In this document: in pieces, positions 1 through 12,514 of the stretch
Layout of the letters: the number at the start of each line of letters is the position of its first letter
Numbering within the stretch: position 1 is the stretch's first letter
Assembly (NCBI GenBank): GCA_032207245.1
Contig: CM063510.1
Span: forward strand, 53,160,493 to 53,224,492
Direction of reading: 5' to 3'
Source of the DNA: Pardosa pseudoannulata
Taxonomy: Eukaryota > Arthropoda > Arachnida > Araneae > Lycosidae
Length of the DNA: 64,000 nt
The notes under the pieces: generated by a model
What the model saw: only the letters and a program-made list of their open reading frames with translations
Databases searched by the model: none
What the model was told of the DNA's origin: nothing
Program-made: the position numbers and the translations under genes

Positions 1-1815
1 CCCCTTAGTTTAAGAATCACACCAAAAGTATCGTAAACCTCGTAAGCCACTGAAGATACGGCTTTCAGCCAATGAGCCCCTATACATCTTTCCAGCCTGG
101 ATCTGGTTGCATAGAAGTTTATATATGGTTACGAAGTGAATGAAATGAAAATACGTTCGTTTAATTGTAATTTTTTCAAACGTTTAACCCACTGAACGGA
201 CGCGTCGACGGGGATAAATCGACAGCGAATTCCTGTTCGAAAACGGACCTGTCGACCCCTTCTCGTTCGCACTCGTATAACACACTTTTGAGGGAAAAAA
301 ATATTGCAAAGCGATAATAAATGAAAGAAACTAATTTTGCGTAACGGAACTCCTTTACCTTGCAGGGAAAATAACTTAAAAATTAGCCTGACAACTTTTT
401 AAACCGGCAACTCTAGTATGATACGGTAAGTTCCGTCTGGAATTTACGAAAAGGTGACTGTTTTGAACGGGAAAAAGGTGGGGAGGGTGGTCGGTGGATG
501 GGTTTAAACCAAATTTGGTAGCAGATTTTCCAGGGCTATGAATGAATCTTAACCCTTCGAGTGGAACACAGCGATTAAGAAAATACTCTAAAGGTTTATT
601 GAGTCAATGGCCAAAGCGTTCTATGATTTTTTACTTCAACCTTAGTCGACTAGAATGGAATACGGGGAACCCACCCTTGTTATTGTCTCTTTACTTCCGA
701 TTATAAATAGATATTAGATTGTTAATTTTTAATACACATAAAGCTCGTCAAGGCTCGAAAATCATCCCATAAGAAATAATGGATTCTAAAAGTACAAATA
801 AAAATATTCTTTAAGAGAATTATTTATAATTTTTTTTTTTTTACTAAAGTTATCCAAGATATTTAAGTGGTGCAATTAGAGATAGTTACCGAAACAAAAT
901 ACTTTGAAATAGAGATTTACAAAGCCATGAAAAGCTACCAGCGTCTTTGTGCCTCAGGGTGTAGAGGTGCATCCCTCAATAAATGTCAGTCAAAGAGGGA
1001 TGCAGTTTCTGAACAATCGACCTGACCCTCCTACCTCAAACACTGGCAGAAATGTGCATTACATCCATTTTCAGAACGTTTTTGGAGGTCGAAAATTGTA
1101 CGTGACAACCGCTTTGAAGACATCATCGGTTTGGTGGAATTGTACGTGTGAACAGCTTAGAGGTTTAAATCATATTAAAATCAATATCAATCACTGAACC
1201 TTCTTTAAATTTTCGTTTCATTTGATGTGTCAAAATATGTGTTTTTGTGTAATTTAAAAAAATGCTTAAGAAACTATCAAACCAACAATTAAATTTTATA
1301 TTAGTTCAATATATAAATAAAGTCTGAGTCAAAAGTATAGAACTTATGCTCGTTTTTCAACAATTTTATATATGGCTCTATGAGGTTTCATGTGTATAAA
1401 CTTAAATATAAAACTTATTGCCACTTTTTAAACTCTATATTAGGCTCTATACTAGGTGAACTCTATCTTCTTGCACATATTTGCAGTGTAGACGTTATTT
1501 TCGGGCTTAATGGAATATTTGAAAATTATATAGAACATTTTTGAAATTCTAGTCGATCTAATGTCCTGCTTTCAAAAGAATATTCTGTGGTCAGGACTGG
1601 CGAATTTTATTTGTTGAATGCCTTTTCACTTCTAATTTATTATATGCAGCTGGATCACTATGATTGTAAATTGTAATTATATCACTGCAATATCAATATC
1701 AATTTATATTGCTGTCATTTGCCCGGTTACCAGGTGCTAGTTGAAACTATATTCCTTATGAAACCGCTTTTGGAGGTTTAATACAAAGTATCTCAATTCA
1801 TTTGAAGATTTAATT

Positions 1816-1817
<2 letters not shown>
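1..1817. other. Low-copy region, no gene recognised
   Basis: The first 300 bases are clearly more GC-rich than the rest of the window and contain several CG dinucleotides, so they may be part of a promoter, UTR or exon lying mostly outside the window. An 82-codon open frame on the plus strand at 949-1197 sits in balanced-composition sequence, but I recognise no domain in it and see no convincing splice sites. The remainder is AT-rich with no repeat family shared with the rest of the window. Confidence 0.4.

Positions 1818-1818
<1 letters not shown>

Positions 1819-1850
<32 letters not shown>
1819..1850. repeat. (TC)n microsatellite
   Basis: An uninterrupted run of about 16 TC dinucleotides, directly abutting a tetranucleotide tract. 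Confidence 0.97.

Positions 1851-1851
<1 letters not shown>

Positions 1852-1907
<56 letters not shown>
1852..1907. repeat. (TAAC)n microsatellite
   Basis: About 14 perfect copies of the tetranucleotide TAAC follow the (TC)n run. Their perfection suggests a young or length-polymorphic locus. Confidence 0.97.
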
Positions 1908-2004
1908 AAACAGACACACACACTCTACTGTTACTGTTTAGGTACACTTTAGCACTAACGTACTATCCGCAAAATACAGCATCTTAAAGAACTGTTATCA
2001 GGCG

Positions 2005-2046
2005 ATTTTGTGAACCGGACAGCATTTGCTCACCGGTTCACAAAAT
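2005..2046. other. Perfect 14-bp stem hairpin
   Basis: The arm ATTTTGTGAACCGG at 2005-2018 is exactly reverse-complementary to CCGGTTCACAAAAT at 2033-2046, with a 14-base loop. This may be the terminus of an unrecognised transposon. No flanking target duplication was seen. Confidence 0.7.
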
Positions 2047-2699
2047 TCAAAATTGATTGTGATTGAAAAGATGCGAAAATAAAAATCAAAATTGTGGTGA
2101 TTCAAAAGATGCGGAAGATGACGATTAGTTGTCTAACGTGTGGATTAACTTAGTCCATGTCACCAGATCTCCCTCCGTCTGATTATTGACTCTGGGGATA
2201 AAGTCAGGATCGACCAACATCAACAGGGACTCTAAAACACAATATCCAACTTTAATGTCTCACAATAAATATACGTATACTGTACAGTTCTGTTCACAAC
2301 TTTAACTCTCGACCACAGCTATATTTGAGGAATGACGAAGGACATGCTGAGAATTTGTTCTGAAGAACATTGTATTTGCTTTATCAAAATTTGTTATGCT
2401 ATTTATTGCTTTTCTTATTACATAGACCACCATCTCGTTGACCATTTTTTTTAACTTTTTAGTGTGAAGTTTCAATGATGCTTCATACATGATATTTTAA
2501 GTATATGTGTCAAATTTTACCTCTCTACCTTCAATATTTCGTGGATTATTACTTTTTCAAATGTAGACTTATTTTCTGATCAGCGGTGCATCGGATGATA
2601 ATAAGCAGTAAAACTTACATACATAGTGAGTTTTTTAATATTTTCCTTATTTTTCTTTAAATAAAGAGCATGTTATGAAAAAATACAATAAATGTTCGC

Positions 2700-3330
2700 A
2701 TAATAATTCACGCACCATTATCACCGCACAGAATGAATTTAATGTATACCTACAAGAATTATTAAAAAATTGAATATTGTTAACACAGTTGTTTTATAGA
2801 CAATATTTAACAAACAACCTACTCTCTGTTTTATATGTATTACATATTCACGTGTTAACAGAAATAATGAAAATGCGTTATATAAATTATGTTTTAATAT
2901 CTACGTGATCGAATGACGTATTGGTCACCTCCGACAAAATTGACTCAAAAATTATCTATATCATATGTATTTTATTTCATGTTCTTTTCCTTATCTTACT
3001 GAATCAAAAACAAAATTCGTGGTTCATTAGTTTGATAACACCCATTTGTCCAAAAATAGTAAATTTATTCACCTATTAACTGTATATATAACTAAATATA
3101 TTCACTCATCCCCTCTCTTAAATCAAGCGTTTGTTAACGTCTACGTAATTTTTTTTTTGTTACGAGTCTTTAAAAGAATACAACATTCAGAACATTTAAG
3201 TCGATTCTAAAATCTGAACATTGTTAACGCAGTCGATTTACATACAATATTTAACAAACCCTCCTCTCCAAGTTTTATATATATTATATATTCATTTGCT
3301 AATACAAATAATGCCAAAACGATGTTAGGA
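2700..3330. repeat. Diverged direct repeat pair, about 444 bp apart
   Basis: A block centred on the words TTGTTAACRCAG and ACAATATTTAACAAAC occurs near 2779 and again near 3223. Both copies continue for over 100 bases through a similar 'TTTTATATRTATTAYATATTCA' region. The copies differ at many positions, so the duplication is old. Confidence 0.6.
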
Positions 3331-4035
3331 AAAGGATATTTCTCTTTGACATTTGAAAATTATGTTTATTTTTAAAAATAAAGTATCGGTAAAATTTATA
3401 TTTTAGAAAATAAAAATCATTTTTCTGCTTCCAATATAGCTGTCACGGAAGCTGCTGTCAGTGTGATGTATGATCCTTAAACACTTTACGATACTTATTG
3501 AAAAATAGAACTAACTTATACACGTCACAATTTTATATGTAAGATAAAATAAATACAAGTGTAGGTTCATGTAAGAATTTCATTCTATTCTATCATGATT
3601 CACTTTATTTATGTAAATAATTACTGATATAGAGTGACTAACTAAAAGTAGGAATTTTAGGGAATTTTATAAGCATGCATTTCATTTCAATATAGAGATA
3701 GGAACAAAATGCAAGGTTATTCAAAATAAATCAAAGACAGCTATAGGTTCAGCCAATTTGAATCTATCCTGGCAGATATTTGTAGCAGTGGAATTTGATC
3801 CGATTTAAGTTATATGCTTTATTATATGGAAAAAACCTGTGTCAAAATCTATTACAAGCATGACTGTTTCTTTATAGTTTGGATGCCTGCAGGAAAACTA
3901 TTTCATATTGTTTTATATTATATATCAATTTAAATGTCAACAAAAGCAAGTATAAATTTTTACACTATATGAATTGATTGATACCAGCGAAGGTAGTTTT
4001 AATTAGCAGAGAACCAGCAACAATAATTTTCCATT
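3331..4035. other. AT-rich spacer, nothing recognised
   Basis: No open frame, inverted repeat or repeat family shared with the rest of the window was found here. Confidence 0.5.
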
Positions 4036-4706
4036 ACCGATATAATAATAGCCTAAATTATCTGTCCGTCTTTCCTTGAATTTATGAAACGGTTGAACCT
4101 GGAATGGATAGAGGCATCAATATTGGATCTTAATGAGTTAGGTTTAGCAAAATTCAAAGCGAGTAAAGTGTATGTTCTCATAAACTATCAAGCCGATTCT
4201 AAAATAAATTCGTATAAATATGCTTCATATCGCAACAAAAAATACTGCCGTCTTTAAAACGTTCGATACCACCCCTTCCACCCTTTTTTGAGTGTTTAAT
4301 GCCATTAATTCAAGCACTATTTTCCCCGGTTTAGAGCAGGCGATTAAATTTATCCCAAAATAAATAGGTAAAAATAACATTTTTCTCTAGCGTTATGACG
4401 TCATTCCTTTGACCATCTTAATTAATCATTTCTTATTTTTAATTATTTAAATATCGTCTGCATTATTGTCATACGTTTTATCACTGAACTTAGATATTAC
4501 GTAAATAATTTTATTTTATATTTGGCTTAAATAATAGATTAGGTACTTATGTGATAATTTTAAAATTAATCATCGATTATCTATTGTTGCAAGACAATTC
4601 TCAGCCAAAAAACGAATGATTTTTTTTACCTGCTACATAGGGTACTTTACCATACTGGAAAATTAAAAATGTTACTCACCCTGTCATATGACGGGCTGTA
4701 TGCTAG
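4036..4706 (+). mobile_element. Non-autonomous Helitron, complete copy
   Basis: The 5' end carries the family signature TATAATAATAGCCTAA, followed by the CTGTCCGTC word, although the initial TC has decayed. The 3' end has the palindromic hairpin TGTCATATGACGGG, then a short spacer and terminal CTAG followed by T, as expected for Helitron 3' ends. There is no Rep or helicase coding sequence. Its left flank differs from that of the array units, so it may be the founder or an independent insertion. Confidence 0.75.
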
Positions 4707-5411
4707 TAGAATTAAATATTAACCTCTTGACGCATAGTTTTTTTAAAAGGCCGGCCAAATAAATCATTATTTAATGTAAAAAACACAATTTAGAAGGTTG
4801 TCTTTCCAAGAAAATTACAAAAATTCAAAAATAATCAAAATTTTTAGTCAATTTTGGAATTTGATGATATTGCAGACAATTGTCGAATATTGTAATATTA
4901 CACAATTTGCTCTCACATTGTTATTTTCAATTATCGATTGCATTCGAGTATGAAAAATTATAGCAACATAAAGTACAAAGCCCCTCGAATTATGTCGAGT
5001 GTGCACAGTCTTCCGAGTTTAGCGGGCTCGAGTTAACTCAAGCATGCACTTTATGGAGTTAAGTATTTAATTAAAATTTCTTGTGCTCTTAAAGTTTAAA
5101 TACACCTTTTTTTTTAATCGTTCAAGATCACAATGTTATCGATATATATAGTGATTCGAAATTCTTAATTTAAACGCAGCAAAATCTATGCTTAACTATT
5201 TAAGAACTATGAGGGGCATTATAAAAAATTATTGTTTTCGAATTTAAATGACCAAAAAATAAATGAAACCAAAGATAAACGTTTTCATCTAACTGTTAAA
5301 TCTTTAATACTGCTCTCATTTTTCTAATTTTTGTAATAAAAATTACTTAATCAAGCAAATGTTTCAAATAGTGCATAAAATAAAACTCACATGTAAAAAA
5401 CCCACACAAAA
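4707..5411. repeat. Array linker segment
   Basis: The segment from about 5050 to 5411 is closely similar to 8719-9090, for example around the word AGATCACAATGTTAT and at ATCTATGCTTAACTATTTAAG. The part 4707-5050 is not repeated elsewhere in the window. No coding capacity was seen. Confidence 0.6.
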
Positions 5412-5931
5412 TTAATAAAGGCTTTTAATGTTATGCTCGTACAGTGAAAAAAAAGACAATTCAAAATTGAAGGAATGAATTGCTCTCAAATAAAAGCTGA
5501 ATTTCATTCATTATTTCAATGCTGCATGGTACAACTGTGAATTTCTATCCAATTATCCAGACACGTTCTTTGAATTCTAAAAAAAAAAAACAACTCATGT
5601 GACCTCATTTTGAATATTTTCGAAATTTTTTCCCTTTACCATAGTCTTTATTTTTCAAAATCATTCATTATTCAACTCACTCTTTAGGGAATTTTAAACT
5701 TCATTATATTTTTCGCATCAGTTTTCAGTCAATTAATTAATAATTCAAAAATGAAAATAAGCATTAAGCTTTCTATATTATTAAGCTTTTTTAAAATCTA
5801 GTTTGAAATTATAAAAGCAGCAGAGAAATGCATCAATTGATTTCTAACGTCTCTTTTTATTGCCTGTTAAAAAACAGTAATACATATTTTTTTATATTTT
5901 TTAAGACACAATTTCAGTAATAGAAACATTA

Positions 5932-6470
5932 TACACTATATAATAATAACCTAAGTTATCTGTCCGTCTGTCCTCGACTATATGAAGAGGTTCGACCTGG
6001 AATGGATAAGGGCGCACATATTGGATTCTTGCTCAGTTAGGATTAGCAAAATTCAAAGCAAGTTTTTAAAACATTCGAAATACACCCTTTCCGGCTTTTC
6101 AAACGTTTAATGCCACTATATTAAGCCCTATTTTCCCCAGTTTAGGACATAATAAATAAATAAAAATAACATTTTTTCTAGCATTATGACGTCATTCCTT
6201 TACCATCTCATTTAATCCTTCCTTATTTTAAATTATTTAAATATTGTTTGCCTTATTTTCATACGTTTTATCACTGAACTTAGATATGACGTAAATAATT
6301 TTCTTTTATATTTGGCTTAAATAACATATTACTTACATGTATGATAATTTTAAATTTAATCATCGATTATCTTTTGTTGCAAGACAATTCTCAGCCTAAA
6401 CGCAAACTATTTTTTTACTTGTTTCATAGGCAACTTTACAATAAAACCACAAAAAATTAATACACCCACA
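5932..6470 (+). mobile_element. Helitron 5' part in array unit 1
   Basis: The sequence matches the Helitron family from the TATAATAATA start through ACTTTACAAT, where it breaks off into unit spacer. It therefore lacks the 3' hairpin and CTAG terminus and could not mobilise alone. Confidence 0.7.
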
Positions 6471-7021
6471 ATTATATACTAACAATATTATAAAAAACCA
6501 CAAAAAATTAATAAAGGCTTTTAATGTTATGTTCATACAGTGAAAAAAAAAACAGTTCAGAGTTGAAAGAATGAATTGCTCTCAGATAAAAACAGAAATT
6601 CATTCATTATTTCAATGCTGCATGGTACAACTGTGAATTTCTATCCAATTATCCAGACACGTTCTTTGAATTCTAAAAAAAATCAACTCACGTGACCTCA
6701 TTTGGAATATTTTCGAAATTTTTTCCCTCGCCCTAATCCTTATTTTTCAAAATCATTCATTATTCAAGGCACTCTTCAGGGAATTTTAAACTTAATTATA
6801 TTTTTCGCAGCAGTTTGCAGTCAATTAATTAATAATTCAAAAATGAAAATAAGCATTAACGTTCTTTATAATTAAGTTATTTTAAAAGTAGTTTGAAATA
6901 ATAAAAGTGGCAGAGAAAAGCCTCAATTGATTTCTAACGTCTCTTTTTATTGCCTGTTAAAAAACAGTAATTCATATTTTTTTATATTGTTTAAGAAAAA
7001 ATGGCAGTAATAGAAACATTA

Positions 7022-7560
7022 TACCCTATATAATATGAACCTAAGTTATTTGTCCCTCTGTCCTCGACATTATAAAGAGGTTGGACCTGGAATGGATAAG
7101 CGCGCACATATTGGATTCTTGCTCAGTTAGGATTAACAAAATTCAAAGCAAGTGTTTAAAACATTCGAAATACACCCTTTCCTCCTTTTCAAACGTTTAA
7201 TGCCACTATATTAAGCCCTATTTTCCCCAGTTTATGACATAATAAATAAATAAAAATAACATTTTTTTAGCATTATGACGTCATTCCTTTACCATCTCAT
7301 TTAATCATACCTTATTTTAAATTATTTAAATATTGCCTGCCTTATTTTCATACGTTTTATCACTGAACTTAGATATGACATAAATAATTTTCTTTTATAT
7401 TTGGCTTAAATAACATATTACTTACATATATGATAATTTTAAATTTAATCATCGATTATATTTTGTTGCAAGACAATTCTCAGCCTAAACTCAAACGATT
7501 TTTTTACCTGTTTCATAGGGTACTTTACAATAAACCCACAAAAAAAATTAATAAACCCAC
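7022..7560 (+). mobile_element. Helitron 5' part in array unit 2
   Basis: Same extent and same 3' break at ACTTTACAAT as unit 1, about 1,090 bp downstream. This supports tandem duplication of an already truncated element. Confidence 0.7.
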
Positions 7561-8121
7561 AATTATATACCCACAATATTATAAAAAAAAACCACAAAGA
7601 AATAATAAAGGCTTTTAATGTTATGTTCATACAGTGAAAAAAAAGACAATTCAGAGTTGAAAGAATGAATTGCTCTCAGATAAAAACAAAAATTCATTCA
7701 TTATTTCAATGCTGCATGGTACAGCTGCGAATTTCTATCCAATTATCCAGACACGTTCTTTGAATTCTAAAAAAAAAAAATCAACTCACGTGACCTCATT
7801 TGGAATATTTTCGAAATTTTTTTCCCTTGCCCTAATCCTTATTTTTCAAAATCATTCATTATTCAACGCACTCTTCAGGGAATTTTAAACCTAATTATAT
7901 TTTTCGCAGTAGTTTTCAGCCAATTAATTAATAATTCAAAAATTAAAATAATCATTAAGCTTTCTATATTATTAAGCTATTTTAAAAGAAGTTTGAAATT
8001 ATAAAAGCGACAGAGAAAAGCCTCAATTGATTTCTTTTGTCTCTTTTTATTTACTGTTAAAAAACATCAATATATATTTTTATACTTTTAAGGAAAATAG
8101 ATGGCAGTCCTAGAAACATTA

Positions 8122-8718
8122 TCCCCCTACATAATAATAGCCTAAATTATCTATCCGTCTGTCCTCGAATTTATGAAGCGGTTGGACCTGGAATGGATGG
8201 GAGCACCCATATTGGATTCTTTCTGAGTTAGGGTTAGCAAAATTCAAAGCAAGTCTTTAAAACGTTCGAAATTCAGTCTTCCCCCTTTTTCGAGAGTTTA
8301 ATGCCATCATATCAAGCATTATTTTCCCCGGTTAAGAGCAGGTGATTAAGTTTAGCACATTATAAAGAGGTAAAAATAACATTTTCCCCTGCATTAGGAC
8401 GTTAACCATCTCATTTAATCATTTCTTAATTTAAATTATTTAAATATCGTCTGCCTTATTTTCATACGTTTTATCACTGAACTTAGATATGACGTAAATA
8501 ATTTTCTTTTCTATTTGCCTTAAATAACATATTACTTACAAATGTGATAATTTTAAATTTAAACATCGATTATCTTTTGTTGCAACACAATTCTCAGCCT
8601 AAGCTCAAACGATTTTTTTTACCTGTTTCATAGGGTACTTTACAATTCTGGAAAATTAAAAATGTTACTAGAATACAACCCGTCAAATGATCCCGGAATT
8701 TGACGGGTTGTATGCTAG
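8122..8718 (+). mobile_element. Non-autonomous Helitron, complete copy
   Basis: Starts with TC after an A (8121) and ends with CTAG before a T (8719), the canonical A/T target arrangement. The 3' end carries a 16-bp perfect stem (8673-8688 with 8698-8713) around a 9-base loop, one base before CTAG. That stem is longer than in sister copies. There is no coding content; mobility would depend on a Rep/helicase encoded elsewhere. Confidence 0.85.
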
Positions 8719-9089
8719 TAGAATTATATATTAAGTATTTATATAAAATTTAACTTAATTAAAAGTTATTGTGCACTTAAAGTTTAAAACACACTTTTTT
8801 AAATCTTTCAAGATCACAATGTTATAGATAAAGTGATTTGAAATTCTTAATTTGAACGAAGAAAAATCTATGCTTAACTATTTAAGCACTATTAAGGGCA
8901 TTATAAAAATACATTATTTCTTACCTTAAATGGCCAAAAAGAAAGTGAAACGAAAGATAAACAAGGTTCATCTAATATTTCAATCTTTACTACTGCTCTC
9001 TTTTTACTAATTATTGAAATGAAAATTACTTAATCAAGCGAATGTTTAAAATGGTGCATAAAATAAAACGTGCATATAAAAACGCACAA

Positions 9090-11165
9090 AAAATTAATAA
9101 AGACTTTTAATGTTATGTTTCATTGATCTAAAAAAAAAAAAACATCGTTGAAGGAATATTTTTCAGATAAAAACCCATGAAAATCAGCTATTTCAATGCC
9201 ATGGTAAGTTAATTTTCTATCCAATAATATCCAGACATAAACTTTGAATTCTAAAAAATCAATGCGTGATCATTTAGAATATTTTTTTGAAAATTTTCAC
9301 TAGATCTTAGATTTCAAAATCATTCATTATTCGGCTTCTGAGTTTTAAACTTAATTATATTTTTCGCAGCAGTTTGAGTCAATTAAAAAAATAATCAAAA
9401 GATGAAAACAGCATAATCTGTTCTTTGAAATTGATAGTTATTTTAAAAGTAGTTTGGAATAAAAAAAGTGCAGAGAAAAGCCTCAATGATTTCTAAACTC
9501 TCATATTGTGTAAAAAAAAGAGTAATCATATTTTTTTTATATTGAAGAAAAAATGGCAGTAATAGAAAATTAAAAAAAAAACCAAATTGTTTGGTCCTCG
9601 AATTATAAAAGGTTGGTCGGAAATGGATAAGCGAAAGTTCGATTCATGCAATTGAAAAAAATTCAAAGCAAGTGTTTTAAAAAATTCGAAATACACCCTT
9701 TCCGCTTTTTCAAAAATGACTATAAAACGATCATGATTTCATTATCACTAAAAATAAAAAAAAATATTTTTTTTTATATATTACGTCATTCCTTTAATCA
9801 TTTAAATACCTTAAAATTATTTAAATATTGTCTGCATTATTTTTATACGTTTTTATCACTGAATTAGATATGACATAAATAATATTCTTTTATATTTCTA
9901 GAAATACATAAACATATATGATAATTTTAAAATCATCGATTAATTTTTTAAGACAAATTCAGTCTAAACTAAAACGATTTTTTACCTGTTATATGTACTT
10001 TACAAAAAAAAAAAATTAATACAACAATTTATATAAAATAAACGTAAAAAACCCACAAAAATTAATAAAGGCTTTTAATGTTATGTTCGTACAGTGAAAA
10101 AAAAAGACAATTCAAGTTGAGAGAAGTATGAATTGCTCTTAGATAAAAACTGAATTTCATTCATTATTTCAATGCTGCATGGTACAACTGTGAATTTCTA
10201 TCCAATTATCCAGACACGTTCTATGAATTCTAAAAAAAAATCAACTCACGTGACCTCATTTGAAATATTTTCGAAATTTTTTTCCTTTTATCCTTATTTT
10301 TCAAAATCATTCATTATTCAAGGCACTCTTCAGGAAATTTGATAAAACAACGTAATTATGATTTTCGCAGTTTTTTAGCCAATTAATGAAATTCAAAAAT
10401 GAAAATAACATTAAGCTTTCTATTTATTAAGCATTTAAAAGAAGTTTGAATTATAAAAGAGGCAAAGAGTATATAGAGCCAAAATATATAAAATAATTAT
10501 AAAATAGCAAAGAAATTATAAAAGCCTCATTGATTTATATTGTCTCTATTGTTAAAAAACATCAATATATATTTTTTATATTTTTAGGGAAAAAATGGCA
10601 GTCCTAGAAACATTATCTATATAATAATAGCTAAATTATCTATCCTCTGTCCTTCGAAAAATTTAGAAGCGGTTGGACCTGGAATGGATAAGGCACAAAT
10701 AAATTCTTCAGTTAGGATTAGCAAAATTCAAAGCAAGTTTTAAAATGTTTGAAATCCATTCTTTTCAAGTTTAATGCCATCATATAAGCATTATTTTCCC
10801 AGTTAGACAATTAATAAATAAAAAAAAATAACATTTTTTCTGCATTATGACGTCATTCCTTACCATCTCATTTAATCATTTCTTATTTTAAATTATTTAA
10901 ATATGTTTCTAAAATCTGTTATAGATAAAGTGATTTGAAATATTAATTTAAAAGAAATAATTTTAACTATTTATATTTGGCATTATAAAAATGCATTATT
11001 TTCAACCTTAAATGGCCAAAAATCAAGTGAAACGAAAGATAAACAATTCCTAATAATATTCATGTTTAGACACCCTTTTATATTATTCGAAAAAAAATTG
11101 GGCGTTAATCAAGCGAATGTTTAAAATGGTGCATAAAATAAAACGTGCATATAAAAACCCACAAA
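9090..11165 (+). repeat. Degraded array units 4 and 5
   Basis: These units align to their neighbours almost word for word but lack scattered stretches of 1-15 bases throughout, and they have many A-rich replacements. For example, the Helitron start near 9565 is reduced to a poly-A-rich string. Helitron 5' parts lie at about 9570-10050 and 10616-10918. The dense, deletion-only divergence is unlike that of the neighbouring units and may reflect poor consensus sequence. Confidence 0.6.
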
Positions 11166-11684
11166 AAATTAATAAAGGCTTTTAATGTTATGTTCCTATA
11201 GTAAAAAAAAGACAATTCAAAGTTGAAGGAATGAATTGCTTTCAGATAAAAACAGAAAATCATTCATTATTTCAATGCTGCATGGTACAACTGCGAATTT
11301 CTATCCAATTATCGAGACACGTTCTTTGAATTCTAAAAAAAAAAAATCAACTCACGTGACCTCATTTGGAATATTTTTTGAAATTTTTTCCCTTACCCTA
11401 ATCCTTATTTTTCAAAATCATTCATTATTCAAGGCACTCTTCAGGGAATTTTAAACTTAATTATATTTTTCGCAGCAGTTTGCAGTCAATTAATTAATAA
11501 TTCAAAAATGAAAATAAGCATTAAGCCTTCTCTATAATTAAGCTATTTTAAAGGTAGTTTGAAATAATAAAAGCAGCAGAGAAAAGCCTCAATTGATTTC
11601 AATGTCTCTTTTTATTACCTGTTAAAATATTAATATATTTTTTATATTTTTTCTTGAAAATAGATGGCAGTCCTAGAAACGCTA

Positions 11685-12424
11685 TCCCCCTATAAAATAA
11701 TAGCCTAAGTTATCTATCCGCTTGTCCTTGAGTTTATGAAGTGGTTAAACCCGAAGTGGATGGGAGCACCCTTATTGGATTCTTCCTGAGTTAGGGTTAG
11801 CAAAATTCAAAGCAAGTCTTTAAAACGTTCAAAATCCACCTCTTCTCCCCTTTTCGAAACTTCAATACCATTATATCACGCCCTATTTTCCCTGGTTAAG
11901 AACACGTGATTAAATTTATCACATGATAAATAGGTAAAAAAAAACATTTTTTCCTAGCATTATGACGTCCTTTATTAACCATCTCATTTAATCACTTCTT
12001 GTTTGGAGATTATTTAAACATCGTCTGCATTATTCTATATTTTCATACGTTTTATCATCGAATTAAGATATTACGTAAATAATTTTCTTTTATATTTGGC
12101 TTAAATAATAGATCAGGTACATATGATATAATTTTAAATTTAATTATCGATTATATTTTGTTGCAATGAAAATTTTATCACCGGTGTTAACAACAAATTC
12201 TTTTCATAAAAGTCTATGAGTCTATTTCACAGACTAATAAATATCTAGCTTTTAAGTTATATATCTTTAAAAATTAATAAGTCTGTTTGTTTGTTTTTTA
12301 TGCATACCCACACTGTTTTAACTAAATGAATTCAATTTGATTCTAAACTGCATTCACAGTATCGGGAGAATATAGAGGAGTATGAAGATAAACAAATTAT
12401 TGAGCTTGTACCAGATAATTATCA
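11685..12424 (+). mobile_element. Helitron truncated at 3' end (unit 6)
   Basis: Starts TC after A at 11684 and runs through the internal family sequence found in the 57.7-58.4 kb copy, including the GGGAGAATATAGAGGAGTATG region. It stops near 12424 within CCAGATAATT. The normal 3' end (hairpin and CTAG) is replaced by unrelated sequence that leads into the heat-shock-like promoter. Confidence 0.75.
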
Positions 12425-12514
12425 CGGGTTCGACCCTCAGTAGCGACGATAGAATTTGAAAACCCGAGTAAATATTTATTTAATTCCTTTATTTATGTTC
12501 TACTTTATTTCGTG

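Larger units (their letters stand above)
4036..12424 (+). repeat. Helitron-containing tandem array
   Basis: This 8.4-kb block has repeated units of roughly 1.0-1.1 kb. Each unit has a spacer of about 520 bp, beginning near the word AATAAAGGCTTTTAATG (near 5416, 6510, 7605, 9095, 10065 and 11175). The spacer is followed by the 5' half of a Helitron starting right after the conserved flank TAGAAACATTA. A linker of about 370 bp at 4707-5411 recurs at 8719-9090 and, degraded, at 10910-11165. Because the flank is the same in nearly every unit, the units arose by duplication of one inserted element, not by independent insertions. Confidence 0.85.

Noticed and set aside
949..1197. 82-codon plus-strand open frame
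   Set aside because: Composition is reasonable, but there is no recognisable motif and no clear splice or start context. Mentioned only within the region entry.
1819..1907. CRISPR-like short direct repeats
   Set aside because: These are pure di- and tetranucleotide microsatellites without spacers in a eukaryotic genome.
12407..12445. Isolated B-box-like word GGGTTCGACCCTC
   Set aside because: There is no A box at the right distance and no tRNA-like fold, so it was not called as a tRNA or SINE.
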